The position numbers were made by a program, and so were the translations under genes. From contig JAGLSY010000135.1 of the NCBI GenBank assembly GCA_023135545.1, positions 1-7,513 of the forward strand: a DNA stretch of 7,513 nucleotides, read 5' to 3'. This DNA comes from Thermoplasmata archaeon (GTDB taxonomy: Archaea > Thermoplasmatota > Thermoplasmata > SG8-5 > JAGLSY01). This document shows positions 1 through 6,423 of this stretch, piece by piece. Each line of letters opens with the position of its first letter. Position 1 is the stretch's first letter. The notes below the pieces were generated by a model, which worked only from the letters and a program-made list of their open reading frames with translations, did not search any database and was not told where the DNA came from.

Positions 1-2099
1 TTGAAGATGGAGCTATTGCCAAAAATGAAGAGGAAGCATGGACACTTGTTACAGACCTTGATAAATTGGATATTCCATCCAAGGTATATGATGTCATCAA
101 AAGAAGGCTTGACAGGCTCATGAAGGAGCAGAGGGACATTCTGGAATGTGCTAGCATAGTCGGAGAAGAATTCCACTCAGGTATTATAGAAAAGACCATT
201 GGGATTAACAAGATACAGCTCCTGAAGAATCTCAGTGAAATTGAAAAGGTCCATAATCTAATCCATTATCTCTCAGATAAATATAGATTCGACCATGCTA
301 AGATAAAAGAGGTCTTGTACAATGGGATCGGAGGGGAACTGAGAAAGGAATATCATCGGATAATTGCTGACACTATAATGGAGATAAATAAGGATGGCAT
401 TGATGATGTCGTGAGTGATCTAGCATATCATTATTTTGAAGCAGGGGATGAGAAGGCCGGTGAATATTCGCTCAGGGCTGGCAACCAGGCAAAAGAAAGA
501 TTTGCAAATGAAGAAGCCATAAGATTCTACACAAATGCACTGGAAATCATCAACGATGATGAAAAAATCAAAGAGATCAATGAAAATATGGGAGATATTA
601 ATTCACTAATTGGAGAATATGAAAATGCTATGGAGAATTATCAATCTGCAATTAAAAGAGAGAATGATGTCAGAAAAAAGGCAGATCTTCACAGAAGGAT
701 TGCCATAGCTTATAAGGATCAGGATAATGTTGATGCGAGATTAGAGGAATGTGAAAAAGGTTTGGAACTTCTGAAAAATGATGAAAGCATTGAGAAAGCA
801 AGATTGCTTGGGGAGAAAGGATGGGCAATTCAGACAAAAACATGGAGCTGGAAAGATCTCAGAGAGTTTTTCCATGAAGAATTAAGGATAGCTGAAAAAT
901 TCAATGATAAAAAAGAAATCGCACAAGCCCACCATAATATTGGGAAGCTGTATCATGAAAAATTTACTGATGATTCAATGAAGGAGGGTATTAGCCATTT
1001 TGAAAAGGCATTGGCAATACAGGAGGATATTGAAGATACCATTGAATTATCTAAAACCCTTTTTGAGATCGGTGTGCTTTACCATAATCGAGGATTTATG
1101 TATCCTAATGAAGGAAACTGGGACAAAGCCATAGAATATTATAATAGAAGTATGAAAATAAAACAGAAGATCGGTGATAAATATGGAATTGCCTGGATAT
1201 TATACTGTATTGCTGTTCTTCATAGAGATAATGATGAATTAGATAAGGCTCTAAAATTATTTGAGGATTGCCTTGAGATACATAAGAAGATCGGTAAGAA
1301 AAGCGGCATTACTCAAGCCCTTTATGGAATGGGTTATATTTACAGTTTAACAGGTGAACTCGATAAGGCTTTAGATTACTATGAACAAAGCTATGAAGTA
1401 ATTAAACAGACGGAACAGGAGTTGATGACAGCTGCTTTCTTAATAGATACAGGAGAGATATATGAAACCATGGGAGAATTGGATAAAGCATTGGAAATAT
1501 ACGATCAATGCATAGATCTTTGTGAATCATCAGAGACAGATAATAAAGGCCAATTAGAGTACATCTTAAGATTAAAAGGAAATGTGTACAAACATAAAGG
1601 CGAGCTGGACAATGCATTGAAATATCATAAAACAAGCTTTGAAATGAACTCTAGGGAAAATACACCTTTTCAAGAACGAAGGTTAATTAACAACCACTCT
1701 GGTTTAGCTGAAATATATATCAAACAGGGAAACATCGAAGAAGCAAAAAAACATGCAGGCAAAGCCCTTGATATATCGAAAGAAATAGATTCTGTTCATC
1801 ATAAAAGAATAAGCTATCAAGCATTGGCCATGGTATCTAGAGAAGAAGGCAATTGGACAAGATCAATGGAATATTTTGAAAAAGCTAAGGAGACCCTTGA
1901 TAATGACCCACAGGGAGTTTACGTATTGAAAGAGCACAGGTCCCGCCTCTCCTACGAATACGGCCTCCTCTTCAAAGCCATGGGTGAGCCAGATAAGGCA
2001 AAGGAGCATCTGGATAAGGCTCTCAAAGGATACACGGAATTAAGCCATAAGCTCTGGGCAGATAAGGTTCAGAAGGCTCTGGAGGAACTAGCCTCATGA
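1..2099 (+). CDS. STAND-type ATPase with TPR repeats, 5'-truncated (C-terminal part only)
   Basis: The reading frame is open from the left edge (first full codon at base 3), so the gene starts outside the window; the in-frame TTG at 66 is only the first possible internal start. About 698 residues are visible. Bases 60-440 resemble the segment that follows the NTPase core in large predicted ATPases of the AAA_16/COG3899 kind: an RRLDRL helix followed by ASIVGEEF (about 102-180), then a YRFDHAKIKEVLY block (282-320). From about 450 to the stop the protein is an array of roughly 12-13 TPR-like helical hairpins. The clearest share a GELDKAL core at 1225-1630. In this family the TPR array senses a ligand or partner and the NTPase acts as a switch. 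The Walker A and B motifs and any N-terminal output domain (kinase, cyclase, DNA-binding or toxin) are not visible, so the output cannot be named. Composition changes near 1921. ATPase-TPR architecture is likely; the role is unknown. Confidence 0.85.
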   Translation, partial: EDGAIAKNEEEAWTLVTDLDKLDIPSKVYDVIKRRLDRLMKEQRDILECASIVGEEFHSGIIEKTIGINKIQLLKNLSEIEKVHNLIHYLSDKYRFDHAKIKEVLYNGIGGELRKEYHRIIADTIMEINKDGIDDVVSDLAYHYFEAGDEKAGEYSLRAGNQAKERFANEEAIRFYTNALEIINDDEKIKEINENMGDINSLIGEYENAMENYQSAIKRENDVRKKADLHRRIAIAYKDQDNVDARLEECEKGLELLKNDESIEKARLLGEKGWAIQTKTWSWKDLREFFHEELRIAEKFNDKKEIAQAHHNIGKLYHEKFTDDSMKEGISHFEKALAIQEDIEDTIELSKTLFEIGVLYHNRGFMYPNEGNWDKAIEYYNRSMKIKQKIGDKYGIAWILYCIAVLHRDNDELDKALKLFEDCLEIHKKIGKKSGITQALYGMGYIYSLTGELDKALDYYEQSYEVIKQTEQELMTAAFLIDTGEIYETMGELDKALEIYDQCIDLCESSETDNKGQLEYILRLKGNVYKHKGELDNALKYHKTSFEMNSRENTPFQERRLINNHSGLAEIYIKQGNIEEAKKHAGKALDISKEIDSVHHKRISYQALAMVSREEGNWTRSMEYFEKAKETLDNDPQGVYVLKEHRSRLSYEYGLLFKAMGEPDKAKEHLDKALKGYTELSHKLWADKVQKALEELAS

Positions 2100-2166
2100 C
2101 AGAATTAGCCCTACAACAGCCAGAACTCATAGGCAGAGAAGATGGAACTTAAATCCCATAAAAACC

Positions 2167-2175
2167 TTTTATATC
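2167..2175 (+). promoter_or_regulatory. Archaeal TATA box for the 2203 gene
   Basis: The sequence TTTTATATC is preceded by an A-rich BRE-like stretch (ATAAAAACC at about 2158-2166). The box centre is about 32 bases upstream of the ATG at 2203. Archaeal transcription usually starts about 25 bases after the TATA centre, so the mRNA would begin near 2196-2203 with little or no leader. No Shine-Dalgarno sequence is seen before the ATG, which agrees. This implies that the coiled-coil gene is transcribed independently of the TPR gene upstream. Confidence 0.65.
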
Positions 2176-2180
2176 TCTTA

Positions 2181-2194
2181 GACATATGTATGTC
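2181..2194. promoter_or_regulatory. Perfect inverted repeat, candidate operator
   Basis: GACATA and TATGTC are exact reverse complements separated by TG. The site lies between the TATA box and the predicted transcription start, where a bound dimeric repressor would block RNA polymerase or TFB. A third half-site, GACAT, recurs at 2205-2209, overlapping the start codon. The placement is suggestive, but no regulator is identified and 6-bp arms can arise by chance. Confidence 0.35.
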
Positions 2195-2202
2195 CGATAT
2201 TC

Positions 2203-2988
2203 ATGACATCATCCTATCTCGAAGATGAGGACAGGGTTTTTTACGGAGGAAAGAAGTCTTCAGACAAAACCAGCAAACAGGAGGAAGAACCATACGAAGA
2301 CCCGCTCGAGGACCCACCGAATAACCAAGACACATATGAGGACAAACAGAATACCTATGAGGACAACCAGGGTTCCTATGAGGACAACCAGGATACCTAC
2401 GAGGAGAACCCGTACGATACTCCATCTTCAACTTACAGCACCCCGGAGGACACCGGAAGACAAGTCCCCAAGAAGCACGAGCTGACCGAAGAAGAACTGG
2501 AAAGGCAGATAAAGGAATCCAGGCTGGCCAAGAGAAAGGCAGAGAGCGTTCATGACATCACCGTTTTGAGACAGAGGGCCGCAGAACAGAGCGAGCAGGC
2601 TGCCAAGTTTTATAAAAAATACAGGGCCGAGGAAGCGCAACAGGTCAAGCACGAGCAGGCGGTTGCCAAGTACCGCAGGAAATCTGAGAAATACCAGGAG
2701 AAGATCAAGGATGTGGAGGTCAAGATCGCGGACAAAGAGGCATCGCTGGGCTATCTGGAGAGCGGGAAGCTGGAAAGGGCTCATGTCAAGATCGCCAAAC
2801 TCAAGGGCAAGATCGCCAAGCTGAAGTCCAAGGTCAGCACCGCGGAGGCAAAGGCCGCCAAGCACAGGCAGAAAGCCGTAGGCAGGAAGAGGAGAGCCAC
2901 AGAGTATCTGGAAAAAAGCAAGATACACGAGGCAGAGGCAAAGGCCTACAACAACAGGGCCAACAGGCTTGAGAAGATCACCAGTTAA
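2203..2988 (+). CDS. Unrecognised bipolar protein: acidic Tyr-rich repeats plus basic coiled coil
   Basis: I do not recognise a family. The 261-residue product has two contrasting halves. Residues 1-85 are acidic, Pro/Asn/Gln/Tyr-rich and probably disordered. They contain four tandem 7-residue units of the form (N/K)Q(D/N/G)(T/S)YE(D/E) at residues 41-68. Residues 92-258 are rich in Lys, Arg, Ala and Glu and should form a long helix or coiled coil. From about residue 196 a 7-residue rhythm is visible (KIAKLKG, KIAKLKS and later units). There is no Cys or Trp, no signal peptide and no membrane segment, so it is probably cytoplasmic. The basic helical part could bind nucleic acid or oligomerise; that is inference. 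The ATG at 2203 is chosen because it sits just downstream of the predicted transcription start. The gene is more GC-rich than the TPR gene before it and converges on hef. The reading frame is well supported; the function is not. Confidence 0.8.
   Translation: MTSSYLEDEDRVFYGGKKSSDKTSKQEEEPYEDPLEDPPNNQDTYEDKQNTYEDNQGSYEDNQDTYEENPYDTPSSTYSTPEDTGRQVPKKHELTEEELERQIKESRLAKRKAESVHDITVLRQRAAEQSEQAAKFYKKYRAEEAQQVKHEQAVAKYRRKSEKYQEKIKDVEVKIADKEASLGYLESGKLERAHVKIAKLKGKIAKLKSKVSTAEAKAAKHRQKAVGRKRRATEYLEKSKIHEAEAKAYNNRANRLEKITS
2323..2406 (+). repeat. Four in-frame 21-bp tandem repeats (YED heptapeptides)
   Basis: The units start at 2323, 2344, 2365 and 2386 and encode NQDTYED, KQNTYED, NQGSYED and NQDTYEE. 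The DNA is similar between copies (the third and fourth both begin AACCAGG), which points to recent duplication by slippage. The copy number may vary between strains. Confidence 0.85.
2788..2829 (+). repeat. Two in-frame 21-bp tandem repeats (KIAKLK heptads)
   Basis: Units at 2788-2808 and 2809-2829 encode KIAKLKG and KIAKLKS. They share their first 11 bases (AAGATCGCCAA) and differ at only a few later positions. They sit in the basic coiled coil and suggest that this part also grew by heptad-sized duplication. Confidence 0.7.
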
Positions 2989-3136
2989 CTGAGTTCTAAT
3001 TTCTGAGTTCTGTACTCTTGAGTTCATGGAGTTTATGGAGTTCGTATTGCTAATGGATTGTACCCATGAGTTCGTAGAGTTTGCCCTTCAGAGATTAACT
3101 CTATAAACTCCCAAACTCATTAAACTCTATAAACTC
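2989..3136. repeat. Convergent intergenic array of GAGTTY 9-bp units in inverted orientation
   Basis: This region lies between the stop codons of two convergent genes. The left part carries GAGTTC or GAGTTT on the plus strand at 2991, 3005, 3020, 3029, 3038, 3068 and 3077, with 9-bp spacing in the runs 3020-3043 and 3068-3082. The right part carries the complement AAACTC at 3105, 3113, 3122 and 3131. Two nested stems are possible. The inner stem pairs 3068-3082 with 3096-3110 (12 of 15 positions, 13-base loop). The outer stem pairs about 3020-3044 with 3112-3136 (20 of 25). Each convergent transcript therefore reads GAGTTY units in its 3' end. No long T-tract is present, so classical oligo-T termination is not evident. 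A 3'-end processing, termination or mobile palindromic role is inference. Confidence 0.75.
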
Positions 3137-3137
3137 G

Positions 3138-5567
3138 CTAACTATCCTTCCTCTCTTTGGAATAATATTTTGCATCCAGCACATCCCTTATTCCCTGGGC
3201 TATGCCTTTGCCGATCCCCTTGACTTTCATCAACTCCTTTACATCGGCGTCCATGATGGCCTGGGCACTTCCGAAATAGGATAGTAGGCGCTGTGCCAGC
3301 ACGGCCGAGACATTTGGCAGTCCCTCGATTATGAACTGCTGGCGCTCCTGGAGCAGCATGGTTCCCTTGTCCGAGCGCATTGCCGGTGTGCGGCTTTCCA
3401 TGAATTCCCGCCTGGCTATTGTACCGACCAGCTCTGCGGTTTCGACCTCGTCCTTCACGGTTATAACCGGAATTCCGAAGTCCACGGTTATCGAGGCCAG
3501 TGCTCCCATTATTGCGGATTTAGCCATGCCGCTTCTCGAATACAGGTTCTCGCCCTCGACTATGACCATGGGGGCCAGGTAGGCGCGCTTGAGGGCCTTG
3601 ACCTGTGGAAATAATCTGCCATCTTTGAGGGAATGGATGAAATCGTCCACTTCCTTTCTCTCGATTCCCACCCTGTCCGAGACAATATAATCGCCGATGT
3701 CCAGCTGTTTCGACTCGATAATAAAATCCTGACGGGCCAGCTCGCGGACAACAGATGAATTGAACTCCCTGGTATCGACAATTATTTTTATCCTGAGCTC
3801 ATCGCCAGGTTCCGACTCTGATTCGCCACCCTTCTGAGCCTTTGATTCCTTTTGCTGGCCTTCGAAGTCCATGAGCGATCTCTGGGGTCTACCCCCCTCG
3901 GCAGGCATGGCCTGAAGCTCTAGACCTCCCTGGCCAGTTCTCTTTCCGGCCGCGGGTTCAACTGCCGGGTCAGATGAATTGTCGGAAGGTGCCAGACTGC
4001 TGAAATCTCCGGTCCTGGGGCCTCCCACGTGCATCACGCCCTTCAGCTCCCTCCTCAACTTATCCAGCTCCTTCTGCATTCTGGATTCCTTGTGCTTGCT
4101 GGACCACCGGTAGGCCTCGTCCCTCGTTCCCTTGTAGATCAAAACGACAACCTTGCCGGGCCTCTGGCGGCCGGTCCTTCCACGGCGCTGGATTGTCCTA
4201 ATTTCCGAGGGCACCGGCTCGTAGAAAACCACCATGTCGGTGGCCGGAATGTCCAGCCCTTCCTCGGCGACGGATGTGGCAACCAGCACGTTGATCTCTC
4301 CGGATTTGAACCTGTCAATTAACTCCACTTGCTGCTTCTGCCTCATGCCCTTGTCCTCGCCCTTGCTGGCCTGGCCGACAAAGCGGGCGGGATTCGCACC
4401 CTTCAACTTATCCAGTTCCTTGGTCACCATCTCCGCTGTATCTCGGAAGTGGGTGAAGACGATTATCCTGGAATGCTTGTGGGCCAGCAGTTGCCCTTTG
4501 ACGATCTCCACCACCTTTTTCAACTTGGGATTGTCCAGTTTGTCGATCTCCAGGCTCTTGGATTCCTTGATGGCCAGCTGCACCTTTGGAAGGGCGATTA
4601 TGGTCTTGGATGCCTTGCTGGCTCCCCTGGTCCTCGCGTCCTTCATCATCTTCTCGAAGAACAATCTGAGGGCGGCCAGTCCCTGTGTTTCGGCCATCTC
4701 GAGAGCGTGGTTCAGCTTTATGGTCACCGCGACCAGACTTATGGCCTCGAAATGGGCGGGGTTTTCCGAGCCGCGGCTGAGGTTTGCCTGTATCTCCCTC
4801 TGGGCGGCCAGCAGGTCCGTTGTGGAGTAATACTTGGAGTTCTTCAGATAGCCCAGGTTCTGCAGTTTGATAACCTGCTCTTCCCTGGCCCCCGTCAGGA
4901 AATCCAGTATCTTTTTCATTTCTTTCGGGACTTTGACCTCGAGCCAGCGCATTTTCACGTCATGCACGTACTTGACAACATCAGGGTCGTAATCGTGCCT
5001 TATCTCGATACCCTGGATGCCCAGGTTCTCGCATACCTCCAGTATCTTCTCCTTGCTGGAACCGGGCGAGGCCGTCATTCCAAGCGAGTGGCCTCCCTTG
5101 ACCCTGGCGTACTTCTCGGCGATGAAAACATAGGCGTAATCACCTGTGGCGCGGTGTGCCTCGTCAAAAACAATCAGAGAAACGTCCTTTAGATCAATCT
5201 GGCCAGATATAAGGTCATTGGAGATCACCTGTGGTGTGGCGCAGATTATCTGGCTGCCGGCCCACAGCTTCTTTCTTTTGGCCGGAGCGATTTCGCCTGT
5301 CAGGACCACTGGCTCTTCGGCGAGCAGATGCTTTTTGAGAAAGCGGGCATGTTGCTCGACCAGGGGCTTTGTCGGGGCCATGAAGAGGATATTGCCCTTT
5401 TTTGTCCGAAGGGTTTCGGCCATCACCATCAGGGCTATCACTGTCTTGCCTATGCCAGTGGGCAGAACGACCAGGGTGGAGCGTGAGAGAGCCGAGCTGG
5501 CGATGGCCTCCTGGTAAAGCCTTCGCTCGATGGAATCTGGCTCGATCATTTGATGGTTGACGAACAC
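3138..5567 (-). CDS. hef: Hef: FANCM-type DEAH helicase fused to XPF-type nuclease
   Basis: Hef processes stalled replication forks and branched DNA, using ATP-driven fork remodelling and structure-specific cleavage. The 809-residue product has every expected part. The SF2 helicase occupies about residues 15-510: TGIGKT (Walker A, 37-42), DEAH (135-138), TAS (165-167), QRRGRTGR (motif VI, 460-467) and a helical insertion at about 215-330. A probably disordered linker spans about 513-592 and contains QRSLMDFE (562-569), a PCNA-binding-like motif. The XPF/ERCC4 nuclease follows: DTRE from 598, GDY 625-627 and the catalytic ERKxxxD at 636-642. Tandem helix-hairpin-helix DNA-binding repeats occupy about 750-800, including GIGKGIAQGI. 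Length and order match euryarchaeal Hef. The start is either GTG at 5567, which fits leaderless initiation from the TATA box at 5589-5596, or ATG at 5549 six codons in; neither has a Shine-Dalgarno site. Nothing looks broken. It is convergent with the coiled-coil gene and divergent from the methyltransferase. Confidence 0.97.
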   Translation of the reverse strand: MFVNHQMIEPDSIERRLYQEAIASSALSRSTLVVLPTGIGKTVIALMVMAETLRTKKGNILFMAPTKPLVEQHARFLKKHLLAEEPVVLTGEIAPAKRKKLWAGSQIICATPQVISNDLISGQIDLKDVSLIVFDEAHRATGDYAYVFIAEKYARVKGGHSLGMTASPGSSKEKILEVCENLGIQGIEIRHDYDPDVVKYVHDVKMRWLEVKVPKEMKKILDFLTGAREEQVIKLQNLGYLKNSKYYSTTDLLAAQREIQANLSRGSENPAHFEAISLVAVTIKLNHALEMAETQGLAALRLFFEKMMKDARTRGASKASKTIIALPKVQLAIKESKSLEIDKLDNPKLKKVVEIVKGQLLAHKHSRIIVFTHFRDTAEMVTKELDKLKGANPARFVGQASKGEDKGMRQKQQVELIDRFKSGEINVLVATSVAEEGLDIPATDMVVFYEPVPSEIRTIQRRGRTGRQRPGKVVVLIYKGTRDEAYRWSSKHKESRMQKELDKLRRELKGVMHVGGPRTGDFSSLAPSDNSSDPAVEPAAGKRTGQGGLELQAMPAEGGRPQRSLMDFEGQQKESKAQKGGESESEPGDELRIKIIVDTREFNSSVVRELARQDFIIESKQLDIGDYIVSDRVGIERKEVDDFIHSLKDGRLFPQVKALKRAYLAPMVIVEGENLYSRSGMAKSAIMGALASITVDFGIPVITVKDEVETAELVGTIARREFMESRTPAMRSDKGTMLLQERQQFIIEGLPNVSAVLAQRLLSYFGSAQAIMDADVKELMKVKGIGKGIAQGIRDVLDAKYYSKERKDS

Positions 5568-5588
5568 GATGGCATATTGATACTTTGG

Positions 5589-5596
5589 TTTATAAG
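5589..5596 (-). promoter_or_regulatory. TATA box for hef
   Basis: On the minus strand this reads CTTATAAA. Its centre lies about 26 bases upstream of the GTG at 5567, so transcription would start at or beside that codon. This favours a leaderless message from GTG, or a leader of about 18 bases if ATG 5549 is used. Confidence 0.55.
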
Positions 5597-5621
5597 TGTT
5601 TTATGTGTGGGTGGGCGAAAG

Positions 5622-5630
5622 TATAATAAA
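5622..5630 (+). promoter_or_regulatory. TATA box for the methyltransferase-kinase operon
   Basis: TATAATAAA is centred about 36 bases before the ATG at 5662, which predicts a transcription start near 5651 and a leader of about 10 bases. No convincing Shine-Dalgarno sequence precedes the ATG. The divergent hef promoter lies about 30 bp away in the same 94-bp gap. Confidence 0.5.
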
Positions 5631-5661
5631 TCGAGGATGAATTCATTGAAAACTAGAGCAT

Positions 5662-6423
5662 ATGACCGATGAATACGTAACAGATGATGAATATCCAGAA
5701 TATTTCTCAAAGCTGAATGGGCTGAGAGCTAGGATAGCCCGGGACCTGCCGACCCAACCTGGATTGCGAGTCCTTGATTTAGCAACTGGCTATGGGTATT
5801 TCGCTCTTGAGCTTGCTATGTGCGAGCCTGAAATAGAGATAATTGGGATAGATATCTCTGAAGTTGATATTTCAAAGGCTAAGCAGTTTAATGGCAAAAT
5901 CAAATTCCTCCAGATGGATGCTACATCAATGTCCTTTCCCGACGAGCACTTCGACATAATTATGAACTTCTTGGGACTGGAAGACATTCACATGACGAAG
6001 GGTAAAGATGGGATACAAGAAACATTTCAAGAGGTCAGTAGAATTTTGAAGCCAGGCGGTTATTTTTGCTTTGTTGTCATGCCTCCTGAAATGATGGAGA
6101 CCGAGGCCCAGAGGCTGGAAGTTGCCTTATTCTCCTATATCTGCAATGCCACATGGCTGAGCCTTGACGAATATAGGAAGATTCTCTATGAAGCTGGATT
6201 CATGATAACCAGCCAAAAAGAATTTTCAACAGGTAAGAAACTCACCTCTGCCCATGCAAAGGAAGAAATAAAATTTGCTTGTGTGAATGTTCCAAAGATA
6301 TATAGTATCCAGACTCCTACATTTGATGAGGTATGGACAAAATTTGGTGATGAAATCGAGAGCTATGGATTGGGCCATTATTCGAAGGTAGTTATGATTG
6401 AGTCGCGAAAAGAGGGTGAATGA
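5662..6423 (+). CDS. Class I SAM-dependent methyltransferase
   Basis: The 253-residue product has a Rossmann-type methyltransferase fold. Motif I is VLDLATGYGYF (37-47), which binds the SAM carboxypropyl end. IIGIDIS (61-67) supplies the acidic residue D64 expected to hold the ribose. MDATSMSFP (85-93) gives D86 beside the adenine, followed by HFDIIMN (97-102) and RILKPGGYF (127-135), the usual loop after strand 5. The C-terminal part (about 140-253) includes a helical cap and is not specific enough to name a substrate; small-molecule methylation of the UbiE/COG2226 type is more likely than DNA methylation, since no NPPY-type motif is seen. ATG 5662 is the only sensible start before motif I and sits just after the predicted transcription start. 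The stop codon directly abuts the start of the kinase gene, so the two are probably one operon and may act on the same compound or in one pathway. Confidence 0.9.
   Translation: MTDEYVTDDEYPEYFSKLNGLRARIARDLPTQPGLRVLDLATGYGYFALELAMCEPEIEIIGIDISEVDISKAKQFNGKIKFLQMDATSMSFPDEHFDIIMNFLGLEDIHMTKGKDGIQETFQEVSRILKPGGYFCFVVMPPEMMETEAQRLEVALFSYICNATWLSLDEYRKILYEAGFMITSQKEFSTGKKLTSAHAKEEIKFACVNVPKIYSIQTPTFDEVWTKFGDEIESYGLGHYSKVVMIESRKEGE
6412..6419 (+). promoter_or_regulatory. Shine-Dalgarno site for the kinase gene
   Basis: GAGGGTGA lies inside the last codons of the methyltransferase, four bases before the kinase ATG; GGTGA matches the complement of the archaeal 16S rRNA 3' end. It supports ATG 6424 as the start and translational coupling. 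It also contrasts with the other starts in the window, which lack such a site. Confidence 0.6.

Noticed and set aside
66..68. TTG at 66 as the true start of the TPR protein
   Set aside because: The frame is open to the left edge and the preceding codons read as family-like sequence, with no promoter or ribosome binding site in view; the gene is truncated by the window.
2323..2406. Possible CRISPR or short-spaced DNA array
   Set aside because: The 21-bp units are contiguous, in frame and encode heptapeptides, with no spacers; this is a coding tandem repeat.
2428..3027. Minus-strand open frame of 199 codons opposite the coiled-coil gene, Leu-rich and membrane-like
   Set aside because: The Leu/Gly/Phe richness is what the complement of Lys/Glu/Gln codons produces. 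It also runs through the GAGTTY repeat region and has no promoter-like element.
4329..5192. Long plus-strand open frame of 287 codons opposite hef
   Set aside because: It is exactly antisense to the conserved Hef helicase domain, has the codon pattern expected of a shadow frame and no recognisable domain or promoter.
5580..5624. ATACTTT and AAAGTAT inverted repeat across the hef/methyltransferase divergent promoter
   Set aside because: The arms are 7 bp with a 31-bp gap; a match of this size is expected by chance fairly often in a 94-bp AT-rich region, so a shared operator is not supported.
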